This document shows positions 6,547 to 13,882 of a stretch of 15,528 nt of DNA, in pieces; the first letter of the stretch is position 1; every line of letters begins with the position of its first letter. The translations under genes were made by a program, and so were the position numbers. The notes under the pieces are model-generated. The model made no database searches, was not told the origin of the DNA, and worked only from the letters and a program-made list of their open reading frames with translations. Source of the DNA: a bacterium (GTDB taxonomy: Bacteria > Desulfobacterota > Deferrisomatia > Deferrisomatales > BM512). The stretch is from assembly GCA_009724975.1 (NCBI GenBank), contig SRXB01000015.1:1-15528 (forward strand), read 5' to 3'.

Positions 6547-7176
6547 TCAGCTCTCCCTTTTCCTTCCGGCGGCTCCGGCGAGAATACGCGCCATGCGAAG
6601 GTCCTCGGGGCGGTTCACATTGACGAAAGAGCGCATCATCGGGTCCACGTGGCGCACAACGTCCTCGTCGGCCTCCGCCGCGTGGATTTTCAGGAAAAGA
6701 TCGCGTATGCGAAGGTTGCCCGAGCGGACCTGCTCGCTGGCCTCCCGAAATACCCTCGCCCGATAAACCGCGCAAAGCGGCTCGTACCCGTTCGCAAGTC
6801 TGGGGACCGCGCCGTCGTAGCCCTCCGCCAGAAAAACCAGCGCCTCCACCAGTTCGGGCTTTATGAAAGGCATGTCGCAGGCGACGCAAAGAACAAGGCT
6901 TGAAGGGCCGTGGCGTTTAAGCGCGTAATCCAGAGCGGTTGCTATGCCGCCGAGGGAATCGGCGCCGGGGAAGAGGTCTTCGACCACCGGCACGCCATAC
7001 CTATCCAGGCCAGCCTGCGCGCCTACGCAGATTACCTCCTCGGCAAGGGGCCGCACCGACCGAAAGACAATCTCGGCTAGTGTGCTTCCGGCAATCATCG
7101 CCCTTTGCTTGTCGCCGCCAAGCCTCTTTCCCTTGCCGCCCGTGAGTATCGCCGCAACGGCAATTTTCTCGTTCAA
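6547..7176 (-). CDS. mobA: Molybdenum cofactor guanylyltransferase MobA
   Basis: This 209-residue cytoplasmic enzyme would transfer GMP from GTP to molybdopterin to make the guanine-dinucleotide form of the cofactor (MGD). The nucleotide-binding signature is LTGGKGKRLGGDK (11-23). CDMPF (100-104) holds the metal-binding Asp, YEPLCAVY (131-138) is typical, and FVNVNRPEDL (184-193) is the usual C-terminal motif. Its length is normal. The start is TTG at 7176 (TTG AAC GAG), with AGGG about 7 nt upstream. It is the last gene of the plsY-selA-mobA operon, 16 nt after selA. The pairing makes sense because Mo/W-MGD formate dehydrogenases are common selenoproteins. A related NTP-transferase role is possible, but the motifs favour MobA. 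Confidence 0.88.
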   Translation of the reverse strand: MNEKIAVAAILTGGKGKRLGGDKQRAMIAGSTLAEIVFRSVRPLAEEVICVGAQAGLDRYGVPVVEDLFPGADSLGGIATALDYALKRHGPSSLVLCVACDMPFIKPELVEALVFLAEGYDGAVPRLANGYEPLCAVYRARVFREASEQVRSGNLRIRDLFLKIHAAEADEDVVRHVDPMMRSFVNVNRPEDLRMARILAGAAGRKRES

Positions 7177-7192
7177 AGTAAAACCCTAAAAG

Positions 7193-8578
7193 CTAAAGCG
7201 CCGCGGCGAGGGCCTGCGCGATGATAATCCCCTCGCCCGCGCAAAGGGTGCGAGGATCCAAGACAAGGGCCGACTCCTTGACCCTTGCGATAATCGGAGG
7301 GTCGCCGAGGCGAAGTTTCTCCTCCACCCTGGAGATGCCGCCAGATGGTAAAGAGACGCTGACTACATGGGTGGGGAAGCGAGCAAGCGGCAGGGAGCCG
7401 CCGCCAGCCTCTGAGAAATCTTTTGCGACGCGGACCTTCGCCGTGGCAGGTATAACGGCCTTTATCGCCTGGGCCAGCGCCTCGGCGTCGGCTTTGAGCC
7501 TCTCGTCGGAGGCCAGAAGCATCCTGAGAACCGGAATCTCCTCTTTCGCCCTTTGCGGGTCGCGGTAAAGGCGCAATGTTGCCTCAAGTGCCGCCAGCGT
7601 GACCTTGTCGGGCCTAAGCGCCCTCATCAGCGGGTGGTTCCGAAGGGCTGCTACCGCCTGCTTCGTCCCGACGATGATGCCAGCCTGCGGCCCACCCAGG
7701 AGTTTGTCGCCGGAAAAGGTTACGATATCCGCCCCAGCCTTCACCACCTCCACCACGGGCGGCTCGGCGTCGCCGCCCAGAGGGCCGAGTCCGAAAAAGA
7801 GACCGCTTCCGAGGTCGTTGGCCACCATAACACCGTGTTTTTTGCCGAGGGCGACCATCTCTTCGAGCGACACCTCCTCGGTGAACCCCATGACGCGGTA
7901 ATTGGAGGTGTGAACCTTCATCAAAAGGGCGGTCTGCGGGCCGATGGCGGCTTCGTAGTCGGCGGCGCGGGTCTTGTTGGTCGCCCCGACCTCGCGCAAA
8001 ACCGCCCCGCTTTGCGCCATCACCTCGGGAATGCGAAAAGCCCCGCCAACCTCCACCATCTCGCCCCTGCTCACCACGACCTCGCCTCCCTTTGCCAGGG
8101 CGGCCAGCGTCAACAGTACGGCGGCGGCGTTGTTGTTTACCACAAGAGCGGCCTCGGCGCCGGTGAGTTCGCACAAAATCTCGGCCACGAGGTCGTGGCG
8201 GTGGCCCCTGCCCCCCTTTTCGATGTCGTACTCAAGGTTCACGTAGCCCGCGGCCTCGCGCATAGCCTCGACGGCGGGCTGGCTCAAGGGGGCGCGCCCG
8301 AGGTTGGTGTGAAGGACGACGCCCGTGGCGTTTATCACCCTGCGCATCGCCGGAAGATTAAGCGAAAGCGCCCGGTTCTTGCATTTTTCCGCCAACAGCC
8401 CCGGCGAAAGGTCCGGCTCGCGTCCCTCGGCCAACTCCCTCCTGGCCTCGGCCAAAACCTCCCTCACCGCCCGGGCGGCGAGGCTCCTGGGCACAAACCC
8501 CTCAAGCTCCCTCACCTTTGGGTGGTTGAGTAGCTTTTCAACGGCTGGAATACTTCTGAGTCGCTCTTTATTAGCCAT
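7193..8578 (-). CDS. selA: L-seryl-tRNA(Sec) selenium transferase SelA
   Basis: This 461-residue PLP enzyme has full bacterial SelA length. It converts seryl-tRNA(Sec) to selenocysteinyl-tRNA(Sec) using selenophosphate. Visible family blocks are RRVINATGVVLHTNLGRAPLS (near 79-99), GGRGHRH (122-128), the region around NNNAAAVLL (148-156), VGATNKT (197-203), ANDLGSG (253-259) and FSGDKLLGGPQAG (288-300) with the PLP-binding Lys292. The ATG at 8578 is preceded by GAGGG. It lies 1 nt downstream of plsY and 16 nt upstream of mobA. selB, selC and selD are not in the window. Its presence shows that this genome is equipped to decode UGA as Sec and supports the recoded cytochrome 2.3 kb away. Confidence 0.97.
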   Translation of the reverse strand: MANKERLRSIPAVEKLLNHPKVRELEGFVPRSLAARAVREVLAEARRELAEGREPDLSPGLLAEKCKNRALSLNLPAMRRVINATGVVLHTNLGRAPLSQPAVEAMREAAGYVNLEYDIEKGGRGHRHDLVAEILCELTGAEAALVVNNNAAAVLLTLAALAKGGEVVVSRGEMVEVGGAFRIPEVMAQSGAVLREVGATNKTRAADYEAAIGPQTALLMKVHTSNYRVMGFTEEVSLEEMVALGKKHGVMVANDLGSGLFFGLGPLGGDAEPPVVEVVKAGADIVTFSGDKLLGGPQAGIIVGTKQAVAALRNHPLMRALRPDKVTLAALEATLRLYRDPQRAKEEIPVLRMLLASDERLKADAEALAQAIKAVIPATAKVRVAKDFSEAGGGSLPLARFPTHVVSVSLPSGGISRVEEKLRLGDPPIIARVKESALVLDPRTLCAGEGIIIAQALAAAL

Positions 8579-8579
8579 T

Positions 8580-9176
8580 TCACCCTCTGGCCCTGGGAAT
8601 GATGCGGGGCTCTATGCCCTTTATGAGCCTGATTATATTCGTGCGGTGCTTCAAAATCGTCAGCGCGGCTATCGCGCTCGAAAGTTTGACCACGTTGTCC
8701 GGCTCGCTTAGCGCAATCGCGGCGAGCGGCAAAATCGCCGAAGCGAATATGCTCCCGAGGCTTACTATCTTTTTCCACGCCAAAAGGGCGGCGAAGACGG
8801 TGGCCGAAACCGAAAGGGTGGCGGGCGAGACCGCCAGCATTATCCCCGCGCCCGTCGCTATCCCCTTCCCACCCTTGAAGTTCAGGTAAACCGGAAAAAG
8901 GTGTCCGGCGAAAGCGGCGAAACCGACAAGGGCGACGCCGTGGGGCTCTTTGAGAAAGAAAGTGGCCGCCAAAACCGGCAAAAAGCCCTTCATAAGATCC
9001 GCCAGCAGGGTGAAGAGGCCCGCTTTTCTCCCTATGGTGCGAAGGACGTTGGTCGCGCCTATGTTGCCGGAGCCCTGCGCGCGCGGGTCTATTCCCGCCA
9101 TGATCAGCGAAAAAACTATACCGAACGGAATCGCTCCGATCAGGTATGCTCCGCCAATCCACAAAAAAAGCTCCAT
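8580..9176 (-). CDS. plsY: Acyl-phosphate:glycerol-3-phosphate acyltransferase PlsY
   Basis: This 198-residue inner-membrane enzyme makes lysophosphatidic acid from acyl phosphate and glycerol-3-phosphate, the first membrane-bound step of phospholipid synthesis. All PlsY motifs are visible: GSGNIGATN (35-43), GHLFPVYLNFKGGKGIAT (91-108) and HRTNI (177-181). About five hydrophobic helices are present and the length is typical. GAGGGG lies 8 nt before the ATG at 9176. It is the first gene of the plsY-selA-mobA cluster, with a 1-nt gap to selA. The plsY-selA link is positional, and no shared pathway is apparent. Confidence 0.95.
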   Translation of the reverse strand: MELFLWIGGAYLIGAIPFGIVFSLIMAGIDPRAQGSGNIGATNVLRTIGRKAGLFTLLADLMKGFLPVLAATFFLKEPHGVALVGFAAFAGHLFPVYLNFKGGKGIATGAGIMLAVSPATLSVSATVFAALLAWKKIVSLGSIFASAILPLAAIALSEPDNVVKLSSAIAALTILKHRTNIIRLIKGIEPRIIPRARG

Positions 9177-9244
9177 AAACCAAGCCCCTCAAAGCGCTTT
9201 TCTCAAAAAACCCTGCTTTTCCCGAAACTATCACACGTTAAGTC

Positions 9245-9284
9245 CCGCAACAAGGATACATGCCGAAACTATGGACAGTTGCGG
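9245..9284. repeat. Spaced inverted repeat in the plsY/amidohydrolase gap
   Basis: CCGCAAC (9245-9251) and GTTGCGG (9278-9284) are perfect 7-bp complements 26 nt apart. The right arm begins directly after the -35 hexamer of the amidohydrolase promoter. This could be a pair of operator half-sites for a regulator controlling one or both divergent units. A chance occurrence is not excluded. Confidence 0.4.
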
Positions 9285-9300
9285 CCCCCAAAGCTATTAT
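9272..9300 (+). promoter_or_regulatory. Probable sigma-70 promoter of the amidohydrolase-phosphatase pair
   Basis: TGGACA (9272-9277) matches the -35 consensus at five of six positions. It lies exactly 17 nt from TATTAT (9295-9300), also five of six. The ATG is 24 nt downstream of the -10 box, with AGGGG (9313-9317) between them at 6 nt spacing from the start codon. Confidence 0.68.
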
Positions 9301-9323
9301 TTTCAAATGAGAAGGGGAAAACG

Positions 9324-10166
9324 ATGATAATCGACGCGCACACCCACATAAGCCCGCCGGAGATAAGGCAGAACCGCGAAAAATTTTTCGCCGGAGAGGA
9401 TAATTTCCGCCTCCTTTACGAAGACCCGCGCGCCAGGCTGGTCGGGGCCACCCAACTGGTAGAGGAGCTGGAAAAAGTTGGGGCCGACGCTGCCGTCTCT
9501 TTCAGCTTCCCCTGGAACGACGCTGGAACCGAGCGCTTTTGCAACGATTACGTGCTGGATGCGGGGCAAAGGTTTAGGGGGCGCGTCATTCCCTTCGCCT
9601 GTGTCAACCCCGTACGCGGAGCCTCGGCTATACGGGAGGCCGAAAGGTGCCTCGCCGCGGGCGCCCGGGGAATAGGCGAGATAGCGACCTACCGCGAGGG
9701 GCTGGGCAAGGCCGTATGCCGCAAGATAGCGCCGCTTGCCGACCTTTGCGCCGAGGCGGGGGTTCCGCTTTTGATCCACGCCAACAAGCAGGTGGGCCAC
9801 GATTACCCGGGGAAATCCTCCATCTCCCACAAGGAGATATACGACCTCATAAAGACCCACCCTAAAACCACCTGGATTTTAGCCCACCTCGGCGGGGGTC
9901 TCTTCGTTTACCACCTGATGCGAAAAGAGGCCGACGAAGTGCTGGCAAAGGTTTATTACGACACAGCCGCCGCGCCTTTTCTTTACAAACCCTCGCTCTT
10001 TCGCGCCTTTGCCGAATCCGCCGGTCTTGGCCGACTCGTCTACGGCTCCGACTACCCCCTCCTCTCCCTTGCGCGCTACAAAAAGATGATGGAGGAGGGA
10101 AACCTGACCCAAAAGGAGATTTCGGCGATACTCGGCAAAAACATCGCCAAGGTCCTCGGCCTTTGA
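9324..10166 (+). CDS. Amidohydrolase-2 family metal-dependent hydrolase
   Basis: This 280-residue TIM-barrel protein has the metal-binding plan of the amidohydrolase_2 family: DAHTH (4-8, His6 and His8), Glu119 in IGEIATY, His152 in LLIHANK, His188 in ILAHLGGG, and Asp243 in YGSDYPL. Members hydrolyse or decarboxylate small carboxylated or cyclic substrates. The substrate here cannot be named. No signal peptide is seen, so it is probably cytoplasmic. The frame is open upstream to about 8901, opposite plsY. ATG 9324 was chosen because it has a strong AGGGG site, follows the promoter, and puts DAHTH at the usual extreme N-terminus. It overlaps the next gene in TGATG, pointing to translational coupling with the phosphatase. 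Confidence 0.9.
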   Translation: MIIDAHTHISPPEIRQNREKFFAGEDNFRLLYEDPRARLVGATQLVEELEKVGADAAVSFSFPWNDAGTERFCNDYVLDAGQRFRGRVIPFACVNPVRGASAIREAERCLAAGARGIGEIATYREGLGKAVCRKIAPLADLCAEAGVPLLIHANKQVGHDYPGKSSISHKEIYDLIKTHPKTTWILAHLGGGLFVYHLMRKEADEVLAKVYYDTAAAPFLYKPSLFRAFAESAGLGRLVYGSDYPLLSLARYKKMMEEGNLTQKEISAILGKNIAKVLGL

Positions 10167-10810
10167 TGACCGCCCTTTCCCCCGTTCTCCTTCTGGATTT
10201 CGACGGGACCGCCGCAGTGCGCAACGTGGGGATGGCCCTCATCGAGCGCTTCTCCCGCGACGATGCGTGGCGCGGCATAGATGACGATTACGGCAAGGGG
10301 AAATTCGGCTCGAAGAGGGCCTACGAGCTTTTGGGCCCACTCATGGAGGGCGGAGAGCGCGAGTGGGGGGAGTTTCTGGAGAGAGGGTTTGACCTGGACG
10401 AAGGGCTGGCTTCGCTGGTCCAGACGGCGCTGGGGCGGGGGTGGCGCGTGGAGATTCTTAGCGACGGGCTCGATTTTTACATCGAGCGCCTTCTCAATCG
10501 GTCGGGAGTGAAACTACCCATAAGAGCCGGAACCCTGAAGGAGGAATCAGGCGGCGCAGTTATAACTACCCCCCACGCGAGCGTGGAGTGCGGCTACTGC
10601 GGCACATGCAAGACAGCCAGGGTAAGGGAGCTTTCCGGCGAGGGTAGAAAGGTTGTCTTCGTGGGCGACGGCCTTTCGGACAGGTGCGCCGCCCCCAACG
10701 CCGACATGATTTTCGCCAAGGACATACTCGCGAAGCACTTGTCGGAGAAAAAGATACCCTTCATCCCCTTCAAGACCCTAAGGGACGTGGAAAATCACCT
10801 CTTCGTCTGA
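10166..10810 (+). CDS. MtnX-like HAD-IB family phosphatase
   Basis: This 214-residue cytoplasmic HAD hydrolase has all four family marks. LLDFDGT (9-15) gives nucleophile Asp11 and acid/base Asp13. LSDGLDFYI (98-106) is motif II, and Lys149 in CGTCK is motif III. VGDGLSD (166-172) supplies the acidic Mg-binding residues. DFYIERLL, CGTCK and the FAKDILAKHL region resemble MtnX and related phosphatases, which act on small phosphorylated metabolites such as methionine-salvage intermediates. No other salvage gene is present, so the substrate is open. ATG 10166 overlaps the amidohydrolase stop (TGATG); a TTG one codon earlier is less likely. The 3' end overlaps the convergent membrane-protein gene by 16 nt. 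Confidence 0.86.
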   Translation: MTALSPVLLLDFDGTAAVRNVGMALIERFSRDDAWRGIDDDYGKGKFGSKRAYELLGPLMEGGEREWGEFLERGFDLDEGLASLVQTALGRGWRVEILSDGLDFYIERLLNRSGVKLPIRAGTLKEESGGAVITTPHASVECGYCGTCKTARVRELSGEGRKVVFVGDGLSDRCAAPNADMIFAKDILAKHLSEKKIPFIPFKTLRDVENHLFV

Positions 10811-12366
10811 GGACGCCACCCTTTTTGCCTCAAAGACTCAAGGATTTCGGCCCGAAGCGCTATGGATTGTGATTTGTCCTTGGCTTGCGGGCAGGCGTCC
10901 TGATTTATCTGCCTTAGCGCCTCTTCATCCCTGCCAAGCTGGTGCAAGGCAAGCGCCATATTGTATTTGAGGTAGGGGTAATAGGGCTGTATCTTCTCCA
11001 CTTCATTCAGGTATCTGACCGCCCCCCAATTATCGCCGCGCTCCATGCACTCGGTCGCGAGGCTGTTTTTCGCCATCGCGTTCGTCCCGCCGGAAACCTC
11101 GTCCATGTGGGTGAAAAGAGTGACGGAATCCTTCCAGTAGCCCGCCATGCGAAAGCTGACGATTGAAAAGATTATAATCGTTATCGCGGCTGGGGCGGCC
11201 AAGAGCCGAAGATCAAGGCGCAGGCGCCGCGCAAGGCGCTCGGCCCCGAAGACTAGGGCGGTGAAAAGCCCTATGTGCGGCAGAAAGGCGAAGCGGTCGG
11301 AATAGGTCTGCAGGCCGATGGAGACGATGCCGCTGTTGGGGAGAAGGACCAGGACGAACCAGAGCCAGCCGAACATGAGCTCCGGCGCGTTTTTTCGCGC
11401 CCTCCATGCCCCCCAGGTTATCGCCGCGAGCACCACGGCGAAAAGTGCGGCGTAAAAGGCGGCCTCCGCAGTGCGCATTTGCGCCTTCTCCATGAAGGCC
11501 CCCGCGGGCCAGAGGGTTCTTTCGATATAGCGCATGTAGGAGGTGGCCGCGACGGCGAGGTTGTAGGCGTCGGTCTTGCTCGGCAAGGAGTTTTTAAATA
11601 TCTGGGTGTATATGGTCACTCCCACGAACAAGGCTGAAAGGGATATCGCCGGAATCTTCTCGACCAACAGACCCTTGGCTTTTTTAAGGGAAAAAACGCC
11701 CTCTTCGCCTGAAAACCGCCCCAGGGGCCAGAAATCCAAAAGCAAAAGCGCCACCGGCAGGACGACCATTATCGGCTTTGACATGAAACCCAAAAGGGCG
11801 AAGCAAAAGAGGGCCGCCTGCCATTTGTACCGGCGGCTAGCGACCCATTTGAGGTGAGACCAGAGGGCCAGGATGAAGAATATCCCGACCAGTAGGTCCT
11901 TGCGCTCCGTCACCCACGCCACCGACTCGACCCTTAAGGGGTGAGAAGCCCAAAGGGCGGCTATGAAAAAGCTCTTTGGGGTGGAGCCGGTGAGTTCGCG
12001 AAGGAAAAAGAAGAGAAGAGAAGCGCCAAAGGCGAAGAGGATTACGTTTGTGCGGTGGAAGGCCCCCGCGTCGCCCCCCCAAAGCTCCATGTCGGCCATG
12101 TAGGAGATCCAGGTGGCCGGTATCCAGAAGTTTTGGTGGCGGGAAGTGAGCGCCGCTTTTATGCTTTCAAGGGTGAGCCCATCCTGAACGAGCGGGTTTC
12201 TGGGGACGTAGTCGATATCGTCGAGGGAGACGAAGGCGAAGCTGAAAGTCTGCCAGTAGATGAGCGCCGCCAGCACCGCCAGCGCTATGGCGCAAAGGGC
12301 CGCGGGGGCCCACGGCGGGAGGTAGGGCGCCGTCGCCTTTTTGCTCTTTTCCTTCGCCCTGGTCAA
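10795..12366 (-). CDS. TMTC-like GT-C membrane protein with C-terminal TPR region (copy 3)
   Basis: This 523-residue polytopic inner-membrane protein resembles bacterial homologues of TMTC/PMT-type O-glycosyltransferases. After the first helix comes SLDDIDYVPRNPLV, an acidic motif where GT-C enzymes keep catalytic residues in the first external loop. Then come WISYMADMELWG, the signature HPLRVESVAWVTERKDLL, SKPIMVVLPVALLLLDFWPLG and PNSGIVSIGLQTYSDRF. The last 110 residues are soluble, with TPR-like helices (NAMAKNSLATECMERGD... and KYNMALALHQLGRDEEALRQI). I start it at TTG 12366: GGGGGAG lies 7 nt upstream and spans the previous stop. A start at 12444 would overlap that gene by 77 nt. It probably uses a polyprenyl-linked sugar to modify exported proteins or a surface polymer; donor and acceptor are unknown. 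Confidence 0.85.
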   Translation of the reverse strand: MTRAKEKSKKATAPYLPPWAPAALCAIALAVLAALIYWQTFSFAFVSLDDIDYVPRNPLVQDGLTLESIKAALTSRHQNFWIPATWISYMADMELWGGDAGAFHRTNVILFAFGASLLFFFLRELTGSTPKSFFIAALWASHPLRVESVAWVTERKDLLVGIFFILALWSHLKWVASRRYKWQAALFCFALLGFMSKPIMVVLPVALLLLDFWPLGRFSGEEGVFSLKKAKGLLVEKIPAISLSALFVGVTIYTQIFKNSLPSKTDAYNLAVAATSYMRYIERTLWPAGAFMEKAQMRTAEAAFYAALFAVVLAAITWGAWRARKNAPELMFGWLWFVLVLLPNSGIVSIGLQTYSDRFAFLPHIGLFTALVFGAERLARRLRLDLRLLAAPAAITIIIFSIVSFRMAGYWKDSVTLFTHMDEVSGGTNAMAKNSLATECMERGDNWGAVRYLNEVEKIQPYYPYLKYNMALALHQLGRDEEALRQINQDACPQAKDKSQSIALRAEILESLRQKGWRPQTKR

Positions 12367-12367
12367 G

Positions 12368-13882
12368 CTACCGCTCCCCCTTCGCCATCGATTCCTCGAT
12401 TTTACGCTTAAGATCGAGAGCCAGCCGGTCGCCGCCCGGGTCATCGTACGGGCAAGCTTTGGCGGAAAGCTGCCTAAGCGCGTCCTCGGGCCTGCCGTTG
12501 GCGGCGAAGAGAAGGGCTATATTGTAATTCAAAAGGGGGTAGCAGGGGTCCAGCCGTTCGACCTCCCTGAAATAATCCAGCGCCTTGCGCGGCCTTCCGC
12601 TCATCGCGCACTCGACCGCCAGACTGTGCTTTGCGAGGGAGTTTTGCCAGCCCGAAACCTCGTCGGCGCGGGTGAAGAGGGTCGTAGAGTCCTTCCAGTA
12701 GGAAGCCGTGGCGTAACTTCGCGCCGCCAAAAGCGCCACCGCCAGCGCCGCCAGAGCCCCTAGCGCCACCCTGCCCTCGCGCCTTTTCCCCAATGAATCC
12801 CCGCAGAGCCAGACAAGCGCCGCTAAAAGCCCGATGTGCGGCAGATAGGTGAAGCGGTCGGCGTATTTTTGCAGCCCCGCCGACACCACCGCGCTGTTGG
12901 GGAACAAAATCAGGAGGAACCATAGCCAGCCGAAGAGGAGGACGGGGACTCTCCCCCTAAATCTCCACGCGGCGATTGAAACGCCGATAATCGCCGTCAG
13001 CGCCGCCGACCCGAGGGCGGCGGAAGCGGTGGTGGAGTAACCGGCCACCTCCAGAAGGATATCCGGCGAGGGGAAGAAGGTGCGGGCAAGGTATTTGAAA
13101 TAGCCCCCGAAACCCGTTATCGCCGTCTGCAGGGTGTTTTCAGGAGCCCATGGGTTAGTGGCGAGCTGAGTGTAAAGCGTGATTGCGACAAAGAGCGCGC
13201 AAAGGCCGAAAAGCGGCCCCTTTTCGCGGACAAGGGGCAATATCTCTCCCTTTTTTCGCATTATGCCAAGCGGCCAGAAGTCTATGAGGAGGAGCGCGAC
13301 GGGGAGGACCACCAAAACCGGCTTGGAGATCAGCCCCAAAAGGGAAAAGAGAAGGAGGGGCCAGCCAAGGCCGCTTTTGCCGCTTTCCTTCCTTCGCGCA
13401 TATGCGAGGAGCGCCAGCAGGAAAAAAAAGCCCGCCAGGATGTCCTTGCGCTCGCTCACCCACGCCACAGACTCCACCCTCAGGGGGTGAACCCCCCAAA
13501 GCATGGCGGCCCAAAAGCTCCTCCACTCGTCTTTTGTGGTTTTTTCCAGAAAAACAAAGAGAAGGGGGACGGAAAGGGCGAAGAAGAAGAGGTTTACGAG
13601 GTGCATCGCCCCGAAGTTTTTGCCCCAGAGCGAGAAATCGGCCATGTAGGAGAGCCAGAGGACCGGCGCCCAGTAGCTTTCGGGGGCTGTGGTGAAGGCG
13701 CCGATGATCCCCTCGGGGGTAAGGCCGCCGTTTACCAGCGGATTATTCGGGATGTAGTCGTAATCATCCAGGGCGATAAGACCAAAGCGACCGGTCTGAA
13801 AGTATATGACGACCGGCAGGGCGAGAAGGGCCGCGACCATCGCGGCCCTTTTAAAGCTTGCGCCCCCGCCTAGAGCCTTCAT
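12368..13882 (-). CDS. TMTC-like GT-C membrane protein with C-terminal TPR region (copy 2)
   Basis: This 504-residue paralogue has the same order of motifs: ALDDYDYIPNNPLV after the first helix, WLSYMADFSLWG, HPLRVESVAWVSERKDIL, SKPVLVVLPVALLLIDFWPLG, PNSAVVSAGLQKYADRF, then a TPR-like tail (NSLAKHSLAVECAMSGRPRKALDYF and LNYNIALLFAANGRPEDALRQL). It is the most diverged of the three in the middle of the protein. ATG 13882 overlaps the stop of the upstream copy by one base (TGATG). Its own TAG is 1 nt from the next copy's TTG, so the three are almost certainly one transcript. The GT-C role is inferred from motifs. The acidic LDDxD motif is intact, so there is no sign of inactivation. Confidence 0.87.
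   Translation of the reverse strand: MKALGGGASFKRAAMVAALLALPVVIYFQTGRFGLIALDDYDYIPNNPLVNGGLTPEGIIGAFTTAPESYWAPVLWLSYMADFSLWGKNFGAMHLVNLFFFALSVPLLFVFLEKTTKDEWRSFWAAMLWGVHPLRVESVAWVSERKDILAGFFFLLALLAYARRKESGKSGLGWPLLLFSLLGLISKPVLVVLPVALLLIDFWPLGIMRKKGEILPLVREKGPLFGLCALFVAITLYTQLATNPWAPENTLQTAITGFGGYFKYLARTFFPSPDILLEVAGYSTTASAALGSAALTAIIGVSIAAWRFRGRVPVLLFGWLWFLLILFPNSAVVSAGLQKYADRFTYLPHIGLLAALVWLCGDSLGKRREGRVALGALAALAVALLAARSYATASYWKDSTTLFTRADEVSGWQNSLAKHSLAVECAMSGRPRKALDYFREVERLDPCYPLLNYNIALLFAANGRPEDALRQLSAKACPYDDPGGDRLALDLKRKIEESMAKGER

Noticed and set aside
7553..8533. Long plus-strand reading frame opposite selA
   Set aside because: It is a shadow of GC-rich selA codons on the other strand, with no recognisable domain and a composition unlike a real protein. 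The same holds for the frames opposite terC (2869-3573) and in another frame of the second cytochrome (5220-6311).
8901..9323. N-terminal extension of the amidohydrolase in an open frame opposite plsY
   Set aside because: PlsY is certain on the other strand, and ATG 9324 has a promoter, a ribosome site and the metal motif at the expected N-terminal position.
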